Of a stretch of DNA of 64,000 nucleotides, positions 37,642 through 46,436 are shown piece by piece. Origin of the DNA: Actomonas aquatica (GTDB lineage: Bacteria > Verrucomicrobiota > Verrucomicrobiia > Opitutales > Opitutaceae). The number at the start of each line of letters is the position of its first letter. Within the stretch, counting starts at the first letter, position 1. A program made the translations under genes and the position numbers. The notes under the pieces were generated by a model, which was given only the letters and a program-made list of their open reading frames with translations, did not search any database and was not told the origin of the DNA. The stretch covers positions 248,001-312,000 of the forward strand of contig NZ_CP139781.1 of NCBI RefSeq assembly GCF_019679435.2, read 5' to 3'.

Positions 37642-38739
37642 ATGAAGGTTCCGTTTCTCGACCTCTCCCGTGTCCACGCCGCGCTGCGGGTGGAAATTCT
37701 CTCTTCCTTTGCCGCGACCTACGACGCGGGCCGGTTTTGTCTCGGGGCCGATGTGGTCGCGTTTGAGGAAGCGTTTAGCGCGTCCGCCGGAGCTCCCGCC
37801 GTCGGCGTGGCCAACGGCACGGCCGCGCTGCATCTGGCGGCGCGGGCGCTCGATCTCGGGCCCGGGGACGATGTGATCGTGCCGGCCTTTACCTTCATTG
37901 CCAGCGCCTGGACGGCGAGCTACGTCGGCGCGCGTCCGGTGTTTTGCGACATCGATCCGAAGACCTTCAATGCGACGGCGGAGACGATCGAAGCCGCGCT
38001 TACGCCGCAGACCAAGGCGATCGTGGTGGTGCACCTCTTCGGTCAGGCGGCCGACATGGATCCGATTCTGGCCTTGGCGGAGAAGCACGGCCTGCCGGTG
38101 ATCGAAGACTGTGCGCAGGCGCATCTCGCCACTTACAAGGGCAAGCCGGTGGGCACGATGGGGGCGGTGGGCACCTTCAGTTTTTACCCGACCAAAAACC
38201 TCGGTGGCGTGGGCGAGGGCGGGGCGGTCATTTCGCAGCACGAAGCCCTGCTCGACAAGGTGCGGCTCCTGCGCGTGCACGGTTCCAACGTGCGTTACCA
38301 ACATGACGCGGTCGGCTACAACTACCGCCTGGAAGGGCTGCAGGCCGGTGCCCTGAAGGTGAAGCTGGCTCACCTGCCGAAGTGGACCGCGCGGCGGCGG
38401 GAGATTGCGGCCCGCTATCGTGCGGGTATCACACTGGCGGATACGGTGCTGCCGCAAGTGGCGCCGTGGGGCGATTCGGTCTATCACCAGTTCACTATTT
38501 TGCAGCCGAACCGTGATGGTTTGCGGGAGCACCTCATGGCGGCCGGGGTGGGCACCGACCTGATCTACCCGCGTGCCCTGCACCAGCAGCCCTGCTATGC
38601 CGAGATCGGTCCGGCGGAAGGTGCGCTGCCGGTCGCGGAAGAGACCGCCCGCACCTGTCTGAGCCTGCCGATCTTCGCGGAACTCAAGGACGAGGAAGTC
38701 GATTACGTCATCGAGAGCATCAACGCCTTTGCGGGATGA
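37642..38739 (+). CDS. DegT/DnrJ/EryC1/StrS-family PLP aminotransferase
   Basis: The 365-residue enzyme from the ATG at 37642 begins KVPFLDLSRVHAALRVEI. VGVANGTAALHLAARAL near 55-71 binds PLP phosphate. The PLP-Lys lies in SFYPTKNLGGVGEGG as Lys185. VIEDCAQAHLATYKG is typical of the family. Members make amino sugars and related nucleotide-sugar intermediates for polysaccharides or LPS. No other sugar-nucleotide gene is nearby, so the substrate is open. Its last codons overlap the trpF start (ATGA, 38736-38739), so the two genes are translationally coupled. Confidence 0.9.
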   Translation: MKVPFLDLSRVHAALRVEILSSFAATYDAGRFCLGADVVAFEEAFSASAGAPAVGVANGTAALHLAARALDLGPGDDVIVPAFTFIASAWTASYVGARPVFCDIDPKTFNATAETIEAALTPQTKAIVVVHLFGQAADMDPILALAEKHGLPVIEDCAQAHLATYKGKPVGTMGAVGTFSFYPTKNLGGVGEGGAVISQHEALLDKVRLLRVHGSNVRYQHDAVGYNYRLEGLQAGALKVKLAHLPKWTARRREIAARYRAGITLADTVLPQVAPWGDSVYHQFTILQPNRDGLREHLMAAGVGTDLIYPRALHQQPCYAEIGPAEGALPVAEETARTCLSLPIFAELKDEEVDYVIESINAFAG

Positions 38740-39407
38740 TTGATGGGGTGAGGCTCAAGGTCTGTGGTCTGACCACGCTGGTGGACGCGGAATACGCGGA
38801 CCGGGCGGGGGCCGATTGCTTGGGTTTTATCCTGTATCCCAAGTCCCCGCGTTACGTTTCTTTGCGGCAGTTTTGCGATATGGCTCCGCGGCTCCCGGAG
38901 GGGCGGAAGCGCGTGGCGGTGATGGTCGAGCCGGAGGCGTCTGCTTTGGCCGATGTCTTGGCGGCGGGCTTTGATCGGGTGCAGATTCACTTTCGGCTGG
39001 AGGTCGGAGCGGAGCAGGTGGCGGCGTGGTCGACGCAGGTTGGCCGGGAACGTCTCTGGTTCGCGCCGAAGCTGCCGCCGGAAGTGGATGTGCCCGGGTG
39101 GATCCTGAGCGCTGCCGATACGATCCTGATGGACACCTTCCACCGGGGTGGCTTCGGCGGCTCCGGTCAGGTCGGCGATTGGTCGAAGTTTCAGCGCCAT
39201 CAGGCGGCGCATCCGCAGCACACGTGGGTGTTGGCCGGGGGGCTGAATCCGGCGAACATTGGCGAAGCGATCTGTTCGGCGGGAGCGCGCTTTGTGGATG
39301 CCAACAGCGGCATCGAAACCGCGCCGGGCATCAAGGACCACGCGAAGCTGCGCGCCTTCATTTTGGCGATTCATCGGGCGCGTGAAGCGGCGCTGAAGGC
39401 GACCTAA
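38736..39407 (+). CDS. trpF: Phosphoribosylanthranilate isomerase
   Basis: TrpF converts phosphoribosylanthranilate into CdRP in tryptophan synthesis. The 223-residue TIM-barrel protein has the catalytic base Cys10 in LKVCGLTTL, the general acid Asp in ILMDTFHRGGFGGSGQ, and phosphate-binding motifs VLAGGLNPANIGEAI and FVDANSGIETAPGIKD. Length is typical. No other trp gene is near. The start overlaps the aminotransferase stop by 4 bases, an odd pairing that suggests a gene arrangement that followed operon break-up. Confidence 0.93.
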   Translation: MIDGVRLKVCGLTTLVDAEYADRAGADCLGFILYPKSPRYVSLRQFCDMAPRLPEGRKRVAVMVEPEASALADVLAAGFDRVQIHFRLEVGAEQVAAWSTQVGRERLWFAPKLPPEVDVPGWILSAADTILMDTFHRGGFGGSGQVGDWSKFQRHQAAHPQHTWVLAGGLNPANIGEAICSAGARFVDANSGIETAPGIKDHAKLRAFILAIHRAREAALKAT

Positions 39408-39707
39408 CGAGCCCGGCGAGCCAGAGGTTCGTTGCTCGGTTATTGAGTCTATTTTCCGGCTCCCTACGGAGGAGGAGCGGTTTGGTGGGCGCGGACGCAT
39501 GATGACTCGTTTCCGGGTTGCCTGCGGCGCGGAGCACGACACGATCCGGGCGCACTGGCCCGTGCCTGCGGAGCTGGTGTTCCCTAACCCTGACCAGATT
39601 CCATTCAACCCTAGACCCCTTGCCGCTAGTCGAGTCCAAGGGCGTGACTCCTGCCGATGTCGGGAGCCGCGTGTCGAACGACCCGCCGCGCAAAGCAGCT
39701 CCTTCCC
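39408..39707 (+). other. 300-base gap without a gene between trpF and the symporter gene
   Basis: This stretch has no supported ORF. A frame of about 70 codons at 39499-39711 has no coding character. No strong hairpin terminator follows trpF. The region probably holds the promoter of the symporter gene. No hexamer pair could be fixed. Confidence 0.5.
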
Positions 39708-41105
39708 ATGAGTAATCCCTCCGCGTCTGTCCCTGCTGCCGAAGACGCCGCCGCGAAACTGAAGATGTCCGAGAAAGTCGGATACGCCTTTGGTGACTTC
39801 GCGTCGTGCCTCTACTTCGGCATCTTCATGAACTTCCTGACCTACTATTACACGGATGTGATGGTGATCGGGGCACTGGCTGCCAGCGCGATGATCGCGT
39901 CGGTGCGGACGTGGGACTGGATCAACGACGCCATCATGGGCGTGATCGCGGATCGCACGAAGTCGAAGATGGGCCGTTTCCGGCCGTGGCTGATTTGGAT
40001 GATCCCGCCCTACATGATCATCGGTGTGCTCACCTTTACGGCGTTTGATCTCAGTGATTCCGGTCGGTTGGTTTACGCCTACATCACGTATACCGCGATC
40101 ACGATGGTCTACACTGCGATCAACGTGCCGTATTCCGCACTGATGGGCGTGATGACGGCGAAGTCGGAGGAGCGCACGGTGTTGTCGTCTTTCCGGTTTG
40201 TCGGCGCGTTTGCCGGCACTGCGGTGGTGAGCGGCACGATGTTGCTGCTGGTGAAAGTTCTGGGCGGCGGCAACGAGCGTCTGGGCTTCACGTTGGCGGT
40301 GAGTGTTTACGCAGTCATCGCAGCCATTTCGTTCTTCATCACATTCAAGACGTCGAAGGAGCGCATCAAGCCGCCGCCCGCGCAAAAGAGCAACGTGTGG
40401 GCAGACCTGAAGGGACTCGCGAAGAACGGGCCTTGGGTGATGATGATCATCATCAGCGTGTTGACCATCATCTGGATCGCGGTGCGTGGTGGTGTCACCA
40501 TTCACTACTTCAAATACGTGTCCGGTCACACGGAGTGGGGCGGGTATTTCCACCTCACCAGCAACATCGTCCAGTTGGTGGGCGTGTTGTTCACGAAACA
40601 GATCGCAGAGTTCCTCGGTGGAAAGCGTCGCGCGTTCATCATCATCAATTTCGCCTCGGCGATTTTCATCGCGCTGTTCTATTTCGTGCCGGCCGACAAT
40701 CTGCCTCTTCTGATTGGTCACCAGATCATCAGTTGTGCGGTTTCCGCGCCGCTCATGCCGCTCTTCTGGTCGATGATCGCAGACACGGCGGACTGGGGCG
40801 CCTGGAAGCTCGGGCAGCGTTCGACGGGTCTGCTGTTCTCCGCTGGCACCTTGTCGCAGAAGATCGGTTGGTCTCTCGGTCCGGCTCTGTCCCTCGTGCT
40901 GCTCAACAGCTTCGGCTTCATTGCCAATCAGGATCAGTCCCCGGAGACCATCGAAGGTCTGCGCCTGATCATGAGTTGGATCCCGGCCGGTTTCGCGGTG
41001 CTCGCGGGCGTCGCGGTGTTCTTCTACAAGATCACGCCGGAAGTGGAGAAGGAGATGGAGGCAGCGATCGCGGCGAACCGCAGCGACGAAGCGGCGGCGA
41101 GCTAA
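39708..41105 (+). CDS. GPH-family sugar:cation symporter (MFS)
   Basis: The 465-residue inner-membrane transporter from the ATG at 39708 has about 12 helices and begins, after a short acidic/Ala-rich tail, MSEKVGYAFGDFASCLYF, the N-terminal motif of glycoside-pentoside-hexuronide (MelB/XylP) symporters. VRTWDWINDAIMGVIADRTK with the paired Asp/Asn and Asp residues is the cation/sugar binding helix 2 motif, and KMGRFRPWLI follows. Substrates in the family include xylosides, melibiose and glucuronides. An upstream in-frame ATG at 39657 was rejected. A terminator follows. Its link to xylB at 30 kb is only functional inference. Confidence 0.9.
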   Translation: MSNPSASVPAAEDAAAKLKMSEKVGYAFGDFASCLYFGIFMNFLTYYYTDVMVIGALAASAMIASVRTWDWINDAIMGVIADRTKSKMGRFRPWLIWMIPPYMIIGVLTFTAFDLSDSGRLVYAYITYTAITMVYTAINVPYSALMGVMTAKSEERTVLSSFRFVGAFAGTAVVSGTMLLLVKVLGGGNERLGFTLAVSVYAVIAAISFFITFKTSKERIKPPPAQKSNVWADLKGLAKNGPWVMMIIISVLTIIWIAVRGGVTIHYFKYVSGHTEWGGYFHLTSNIVQLVGVLFTKQIAEFLGGKRRAFIIINFASAIFIALFYFVPADNLPLLIGHQIISCAVSAPLMPLFWSMIADTADWGAWKLGQRSTGLLFSAGTLSQKIGWSLGPALSLVLLNSFGFIANQDQSPETIEGLRLIMSWIPAGFAVLAGVAVFFYKITPEVEKEMEAAIAANRSDEAAAS

Positions 41106-41144
41106 GTCGACCGCGCCGCACCTCGATCCTCACCAACTATACGC

Positions 41145-41178
41145 AAAAAGACCGCCGGGTTATCCGGCGGTCTTTTTT
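41145..41178. terminator. Bidirectional intrinsic terminator
   Basis: The stem AAAAAGACCGCCGG/CCGGCGGTCTTTTT (41145-41158 with 41164-41177) has a 5-nt loop and a T6 tail on the plus strand and an A5 run on the other. It lies between the symporter gene and the convergent potD and can stop both. Confidence 0.94.
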
Positions 41179-41237
41179 GTGTGTGGGCCCCGCGTCCGAT
41201 GGAGAGTGGGGCCGGCGGCGGGCTTTGCCGCTTCGTG

Positions 41238-42293
41238 TTATTGGGCGGCTTTTACGCGGTCCCAGGCGGCGGTGTATTTGGAGAGGTGTTCGCCGACGTC
41301 CTTGATCTGTTCACCCTTGGCGAGGAGGTCCTGCGGGATGACCACGATGGGGTTCTGCAGCACCTCTTCGGAGAGGTGGTTGTAGGCGGCCCAGTTGGGG
41401 CAGAGGTAGGAGTTGAACTCGGTGTTGCGGGCGGCGATCTCCGGATCGTGGAGGAAGTTGATGAACTTCTCGGCCAGCTCGACGTTGTCGGCGCCGGACG
41501 GGATGGCCATGGTGTCTTCCCACATCGGGAAACCCTCACGGGGCAGGGCGAAGGCGATGTTGGGATCTTCGTTCTCATCGATGATCTGCTGGATGTCACC
41601 ACCCCAAGCCTGCACGACGTAGAACTCGGAGGAGGCGATACCGGCCTTGAAGGCTTCGGAGGCGAACTGGGCGATGTTGCGCTTCCATTCGATGGCGAGA
41701 TCGGCGGCCTGCTCGATCTCAGCGGCATCGATGCTGTTGAGGCTGTAACCCTTGACCTTGAGGGCGGCGCCCAGGACTTCGCGGTAGTCGTCGAGCAGGG
41801 TCATGCGGCCGGCGAGCTTGCTGCGGCCGAACATGGTCCAGGTCGCGTCGAAGTCATCGATCTGATCCTTGCGGTAGGCGATGCCGGTGGCGCCGGTCAT
41901 GTAGGGCACGCTCCACTCCATCTTTTTGTCGATGGAAACGTTGCCCACGAAGATCGGGTCGAGGTTCTTGAGATTGGGAATGTTGTCGTGGTTGATCTTC
42001 TGCAGCAGGCCCTCGTCGGCCATCATGCCCACGACGTAGCTGGACGGAAACACGAGGTCGTAGCCGGTGGCGCCGCCCTTGAGCTTGGCGTGCATGACTT
42101 CATTGGAGTCGTAGACGTCGACGATGACTTCGCAGTCGTTGGCGGCGGCGAACTCCTCGACCAAACCATCGGCCAGGTAGTCACTCCAGATATACACATG
42201 CAGCACCGGCTTCTTCTTGGCGCAGGAGGTGAAGACGAGGGCGAGGGCGGCGACCAGGCCGACCGCGAGGAAGCGCAGGATGGGTCTTTTCAT
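41238..42293 (-). CDS. potD: Spermidine/putrescine-binding lipoprotein
   Basis: PotD captures polyamines for the PotABC importer. The 351-residue protein starts at 42293, directly overlapping the potC stop (ATGA), with a lipoprotein signal (LVAALALVFTSC, Cys24), so it is membrane-anchored rather than free periplasmic as in E. coli. The core follows the PotD/SBP_bac_8 pattern: LHVYIWSDYLADGLVEEF, DLVFPSSYVVGMMADEGLLQ, SVPYMTGATGIAYRKD and AIPSGADNVELAEKFINFLHD. The upstream frame extension to 42557 is not part of the gene. Confidence 0.93.
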   Translation of the reverse strand: MKRPILRFLAVGLVAALALVFTSCAKKKPVLHVYIWSDYLADGLVEEFAAANDCEVIVDVYDSNEVMHAKLKGGATGYDLVFPSSYVVGMMADEGLLQKINHDNIPNLKNLDPIFVGNVSIDKKMEWSVPYMTGATGIAYRKDQIDDFDATWTMFGRSKLAGRMTLLDDYREVLGAALKVKGYSLNSIDAAEIEQAADLAIEWKRNIAQFASEAFKAGIASSEFYVVQAWGGDIQQIIDENEDPNIAFALPREGFPMWEDTMAIPSGADNVELAEKFINFLHDPEIAARNTEFNSYLCPNWAAYNHLSEEVLQNPIVVIPQDLLAKGEQIKDVGEHLSKYTAAWDRVKAAQ

Positions 42294-43060
42294 GTTTGGG
42301 ATCGGGTGAAACGTTGGCTGAGGAGAACGATGACAAAGGTCACGGTCATGAAGATGACACTCAAGGCATTGATGACCTGCGGCGAACTGCGGCGCATCAT
42401 GCTGAAGATCTTCACCGGCAGGGTGGTATTGCCGGGACCGGACACGAGGAAGGTAATCACAAAGTCGTCGATGCTGAGGGTGAACGCGAGCAGGGCGCCT
42501 GCAGCAAGACCCGGGCCCAGCAGCGGCAACAGGATGCGACGGATGATCGTGCCCCAACCCGCACCGAGATCCTGGGCGGCCTCGATCATGGCCGGGTCAA
42601 AATCCTGCAGACGGCCGAGCATCACCAGCGTGACGTAACTCAGGCAAAAGGTGGTGTGGGCGAGCACGATGGTGGTGAGGCTGAGCTGCGCGCCGACGTT
42701 CACGAAAAGGAACAGCAGGCTGAGGCCCATGAGGATGTCGGGCACCACCAACGGCGCGTAGATGAGGCCGTAGTGGACGCGCTGCGTGCGCGTCTTGAAG
42801 TGGTGGATACACCAGGCGGCGAGGGCGCCGAGCACGACGGACAGCAGCGTCGAGAGCAGGGCGATCAGGAGCGTGTTCCAGGCTGCCTGATGGATGTCGG
42901 TGCGGGCCCAGAGCTCTTCATACCAGCGGAAGGAGAAGCCGTTCCACTGGCCGCCGAACTTGGCGGCGTTGAAGGACTGCACGATCAACATGCCGATGGG
43001 CAGGTAGAAGAACACCAGCACCAGCAGGCCGGTGAGCAGCGGGATGCGGCTCTGCTTCAC
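42290..43060 (-). CDS. potC: Polyamine ABC transporter permease C
   Basis: The 256-residue permease has about six membrane helices. The EAA motif is in MIEAAQDLGAGWGTIIRRILLP near residues 165-186, which docks with PotA. The N-terminus (LLTGLLVLVFFYLPIGMLIVQSF) resembles PotC. The gene overlaps potB upstream and potD downstream by ATGA, so translation of the operon is coupled. Confidence 0.92.
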   Translation of the reverse strand: MKQSRIPLLTGLLVLVFFYLPIGMLIVQSFNAAKFGGQWNGFSFRWYEELWARTDIHQAAWNTLLIALLSTLLSVVLGALAAWCIHHFKTRTQRVHYGLIYAPLVVPDILMGLSLLFLFVNVGAQLSLTTIVLAHTTFCLSYVTLVMLGRLQDFDPAMIEAAQDLGAGWGTIIRRILLPLLGPGLAAGALLAFTLSIDDFVITFLVSGPGNTTLPVKIFSMMRRSSPQVINALSVIFMTVTFVIVLLSQRFTRSQT

Positions 43061-43959
43061 GGGTGGCTTCCTCCCGGTCCGGCGGCGACGGCGGGACCGT
43101 CGGTGGCAGCCGGGGTTTCCCGTTGATCCTTGCGGCGCAGGAAGGCGGCGATGCCGAGGGGCACGAGGATGACGAGGGTGAGCACGGCGCCGAGCGCGGC
43201 GGCTTCGGGCAGGTTGCGATCGGTGGTGGCGCGCTGGGCGATCTTGTTGCCGATCATCTCACTGCTGGGACCACCCACGATGGCCGGAATGGCGTAGGAG
43301 CCGAGCGCCGGGATAAAGACGATGAGGAACGCGGTCAGGAGGCCGGTGCGAATGCCGGGCAGGAAGATGGAGCGGAAGGCCCGCCATTTGGTGGCGCCGA
43401 GATCGCGGGCGGCGTCGAGCAGGGAGAAGTCGAATTTCTCGGCGGCGGCGTAGAGCGGCAGGATGGCGAACGGCAGGTAGGTGTTGATCAATACCAGCAG
43501 GATCGCGCCGTTGTTGTAGAGGAGCTGGTCGTTGGGCTGGGCCCAACCGAAGAACACGAGCAGGTTCTTCAAACCGCCGTCAGGGTGCAGCAGGGTGCGC
43601 CACGCGAAGATGCGGATGAGGAAATTGGTCCAGAACGGCAGGATGATGAGGATGAGCACGCGTTGCCGCCAGAGGCGCGGCAGGCGGGCGATCCAGTAGG
43701 CGACGGGCACGCCGAGCAGCAGGCAGACAACCGTGCAGATGATGCTCAGCCAGATCGTGCGCCAGATGATGGCGGGGTAAATCGGGTTGGCGAGGGTGCG
43801 CCAGGTGTCGAGGGTCCAGCCCTCGCCGACGCTGCCGCTGAGCTCGGCCGGTTTGAAAGAGTAGGCGAAGACCAGCAGCGTGGGCACCGCGAAGAACGCC
43901 ACCAGCCACACGAAGCTGGGCACCGTCAACAGGGACTCCGTCCAACGCGGCCGTTTCAT
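43057..43959 (-). CDS. potB: Polyamine ABC transporter permease B
   Basis: The 300-residue inner-membrane permease has about six helices and the EAA-like loop LLDAARDLGATKWRAFRSIF near residues 185-204. FWTNFLIRIFAWRTLLHPDGGLKN is a PotB-type segment. A basic, Ala/Gly-rich tail follows the last helix. With PotC it forms the channel for spermidine/putrescine. Both ends overlap neighbouring genes by 4 bases (ATGA). Confidence 0.92.
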   Translation of the reverse strand: MKRPRWTESLLTVPSFVWLVAFFAVPTLLVFAYSFKPAELSGSVGEGWTLDTWRTLANPIYPAIIWRTIWLSIICTVVCLLLGVPVAYWIARLPRLWRQRVLILIILPFWTNFLIRIFAWRTLLHPDGGLKNLLVFFGWAQPNDQLLYNNGAILLVLINTYLPFAILPLYAAAEKFDFSLLDAARDLGATKWRAFRSIFLPGIRTGLLTAFLIVFIPALGSYAIPAIVGGPSSEMIGNKIAQRATTDRNLPEAAALGAVLTLVILVPLGIAAFLRRKDQRETPAATDGPAVAAGPGGSHP

Positions 43960-45122
43960 GAGGCGGCGGTGACCTCCTTGACGGGCTCCTCGATGAGGTA
44001 TCCGTCATTGGCATACCAGCTGAGGAACACCTCTTCGTTCCAGGTGATTTCCTTGTAGTCGGGCAGGTAACGTCGGTGTTGTTTCCAGACCGAAAGCATG
44101 CGGTCGCCGACTTTGATGCGGTAGTGGGTGCGGGAGCCGAGATAGATGAGGTCTTCGACGACGCCGCGAATCGTATTTTGGCCGTGGTGGTGCGGCGGGC
44201 ATTCGCGGCGCAGGGCGATACGCTCGGGGCGGATGCTGAGCACGGCGCGGGCCCCGGGTTGGAGGGCGTGTTCACCGTCGGCGAGGAAGACGCGACCGTG
44301 GGCTTCCTGGCCGTCCCAGCCGTGGCTGATGGTGCCGAGCTCGTCGGTGGCGAGGGCGAGAGTCGGTTCGCCGTTGCCGCCGGGCACGACGGTGGCGTCG
44401 ATGAGATTGGTATCGCCGACAAAACCGGCGACGAAGCGGCTGTGGGGCGTTTCGTAAACCTCCATGGGCGTGCCGACCTGCTCGAGACGGCCTTCGCTCA
44501 TGACGCCCACGCGGTCGCTCAGTGACATGGCTTCACCCTGGTCGTGAGTCACGTAGAGGAAGGTGATGCCCACTTTATCGTGAATGTTCTCGAGCTCGAT
44601 GAGCATGCGCTGGCGCAGCTTGAGATCGAGGGCGGCGAGCGGTTCGTCGAGGAGGAGGAGGCGCGGCTGATTGACGAGGGCGCGGGCGATGGCGACGCGT
44701 TGTTTTTGGCCACCGCTGATCTGGTGCGGGCGCTTGGCGGCGTGCTCGTGCAGGTCGATGAGGTCGAGCATGCGATCGACCTCGGCATTGACCTCGGCGG
44801 GAGGGCGCTTGGCGACGGTGAGGCCGAAACCGATGTTTTCGCGCACGGTCAGGTGCGGGAAGAGCGCGTAGTTTTGAAAGACCGTATTGATGGGGCGCCG
44901 GTTGGGCGGAACGTTGGTGAGGTCCTGTCCATCCACGATGACGCGACCGGCCGTCGGCGTGAGGAAGCCGCCGAGAATGCGCAGCAGGGTGGTTTTGCCG
45001 CTGCCGCTCGGCCCCAGCAGGGAGAAGACCTCGCCCTGATTGAGCGCCAAGGACGTGTCGGTGACCACGGTCTGGTCGCCGTAACGATGGGTGATGTTCT
45101 GCAGCTCAATAAACGCGCCCAT
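43956..45122 (-). CDS. potA: Polyamine ABC transporter ATP-binding protein
   Basis: The 388-residue ATPase energises the importer in the cytoplasm. Walker A is GPSGSGKTT at residues 37-45, the signature is ISGGQKQRVAIARALV near 138-153, and Walker B is LLLLDEPLAALD. After the nucleotide-binding domain (about 1-235) it has a TOBE/regulatory C-terminal domain (about 250-388). The length is close to E. coli PotA. It is first of four overlapping genes, with the promoter in the 137-base gap shared with a divergent lactonase gene. The first residues are MGAFIELQNITHRYGDQTVV. Confidence 0.94.
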   Translation of the reverse strand: MGAFIELQNITHRYGDQTVVTDTSLALNQGEVFSLLGPSGSGKTTLLRILGGFLTPTAGRVIVDGQDLTNVPPNRRPINTVFQNYALFPHLTVRENIGFGLTVAKRPPAEVNAEVDRMLDLIDLHEHAAKRPHQISGGQKQRVAIARALVNQPRLLLLDEPLAALDLKLRQRMLIELENIHDKVGITFLYVTHDQGEAMSLSDRVGVMSEGRLEQVGTPMEVYETPHSRFVAGFVGDTNLIDATVVPGGNGEPTLALATDELGTISHGWDGQEAHGRVFLADGEHALQPGARAVLSIRPERIALRRECPPHHHGQNTIRGVVEDLIYLGSRTHYRIKVGDRMLSVWKQHRRYLPDYKEITWNEEVFLSWYANDGYLIEEPVKEVTAAS

Positions 45123-45259
45123 TTTGGGGGTTCAATTGGAGGACGAAGCCGGGGGTGGCCAGCACGAACATGCACCGGACCAATCGGATACGGCTTCGGC
45201 GAGGTAGTGGGCGCAAGGATACCGTGTTTTTGCTGTCGGCGCGCGGCGAATTCGTCTGA

Positions 45260-46396
45260 ATGGCGCGCATGAGACAATGGCTTGCAACGCTTTCGGTGAT
45301 CGCGGTGGGAATGGCGGCAGTGGGCGCGCCCGAAGCGCGGACGGAGTCGCGGCCGCTGTGGGTGCAGGGCGGCGCGGGGATTCATCGCTTGGAGTTGGAC
45401 GACGAAACCGGCGCGTTGGCGGGACCGGAGGCGTTGGAAGCGTTTGCGGGCAGCTCGTGGCTGGTGGCGCATCCGACGCGCAACGTGGTGTTCTCCAGCC
45501 GCGGCGGCGAGGTTGCCGGGATCGGCTATTATACGTTCGATGCGGGCGGGACGCTGACGGAGTTGGGGCGGCGGGCTCTGCCGGGCGGCGCGCCGACACA
45601 TATCGCGATCTCGGCGGACGGGCGAATACTGGCGACCGCGCATTACGGCAGTGGGACGGTGAGCGTCATGCGGCTGGGCGATCCGGCGGTGATCGGTGCA
45701 GACGGCATCACGACCCTGGCGCTGCCGTTCATCGGCTCCGGCTCATCGCGGGCGCAGCAGCAAGCCCGGGCGCATTGGTTGGGTTTTCGCGCGGATGGGC
45801 GCCGTCTCGACGTGGTGGATCTGGGCAATGATTGCGTGTGGACGTTGGCGGTCGACGAGGAGGCAACGGCGTTGACGATCACGACCCGCTTGGAATTTCC
45901 GGCTGGAACCGGCCCGCGGCACATGGCGTTCGCGCCCGATGGCGAGTGGGCCTACGTGAACGGCGAACTCGACAGCACTGTGCACCTGCTGCGGCCGGCG
46001 GCGGACGGCATCGGCTACGAGCGTGTGGCGGGCTGGTCGACCTTGCCGGCTGATCACGACGAACCGAGCAACAGCACCTCGGAGGTGCGGGTGCACCCGT
46101 CGGGTCGTTTTCTCTACGTCGGCAATCGCGGACACGATTCCATCGCCGTGTTTTCCATCGATGCGGACGACGGGACTTTGACGGCAGTCGAGCAGGAGCC
46201 GGTGCGAGGCAGTTGGCCGCGCAACTTTGTGATCGACCCGAGCGGCCGCTGGCTGGTGGTGGCGGGACGTCACTCGAATACGGTGGCGGTGTTTGCGATC
46301 GATGCGGAGACCGGACGGCTGAGTTTCGTGCGGCGCAGCATCGTGAATGTGCCGGATCCGGTGCGGGTGTTGTTTGTGCCGAAGGCGCGGGAGTAG
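45260..46396 (+). CDS. Lactonase-type seven-bladed beta-propeller protein
   Basis: The 378-residue protein starts with a short signal peptide-like segment (RQWLATLSVIAVGMAAVGAPEA), so it may be exported. The rest is a YbhE/6-phosphogluconolactonase-like propeller: THIAISADGRILATAHYGSGTVSVM, GTGPRHMAFAPDGEWAYVNGE, VRVHPSGRFLYVGNRGHDSIAVF and PRNFVIDPSGRWLVVAGRHSNTV, each one blade. Cytoplasmic Pgl enzymes lack a signal peptide, so a different substrate or role is possible. It is divergent from potA. Catalytic residues could not be confirmed. Confidence 0.85.
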   Translation: MARMRQWLATLSVIAVGMAAVGAPEARTESRPLWVQGGAGIHRLELDDETGALAGPEALEAFAGSSWLVAHPTRNVVFSSRGGEVAGIGYYTFDAGGTLTELGRRALPGGAPTHIAISADGRILATAHYGSGTVSVMRLGDPAVIGADGITTLALPFIGSGSSRAQQQARAHWLGFRADGRRLDVVDLGNDCVWTLAVDEEATALTITTRLEFPAGTGPRHMAFAPDGEWAYVNGELDSTVHLLRPAADGIGYERVAGWSTLPADHDEPSNSTSEVRVHPSGRFLYVGNRGHDSIAVFSIDADDGTLTAVEQEPVRGSWPRNFVIDPSGRWLVVAGRHSNTVAVFAIDAETGRLSFVRRSIVNVPDPVRVLFVPKARE

Positions 46397-46413
46397 GCCG
46401 ACGGGGACGGGGC

Positions 46414-46436
46414 GGTCCCTGATTGAAGGACCCTAC
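46414..46436 (-). repeat. GTAG REP-like hairpin providing a stop codon
   Basis: On the minus strand the reading TCGTAG carries the stop TAG of the caspase-like gene inside the GTAG head, followed by a stem GGTCC/GGACC with loop TTCAATCAG-type spacer. It lies between that gene and the convergent lactonase gene. Confidence 0.55.

Noticed and set aside
35947..38583. Minus-strand frame of nearly 880 codons across cobA-hemD and the DegT gene
   Set aside because: Arg/His-rich artefact. The plus strand carries clear SUMT, HemD and DegT motifs.
39499..39711. Short ORF of 70 codons upstream of the symporter gene
   Set aside because: No coding character, overlaps the symporter start, and its translation is Arg/Pro-rich with no similarity to known proteins.
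38703..40721. Minus-strand frame of about 670 codons across trpF and the symporter gene
   Set aside because: Arg/His-rich with no domain; it is antisense to recognisable TrpF and GPH transporter sequences.
45123..45259. Riboswitch or other RNA element in the potA/lactonase spacer
   Set aside because: No conserved structure could be recognised. The spacer is short and shows only a divergent promoter-like region.
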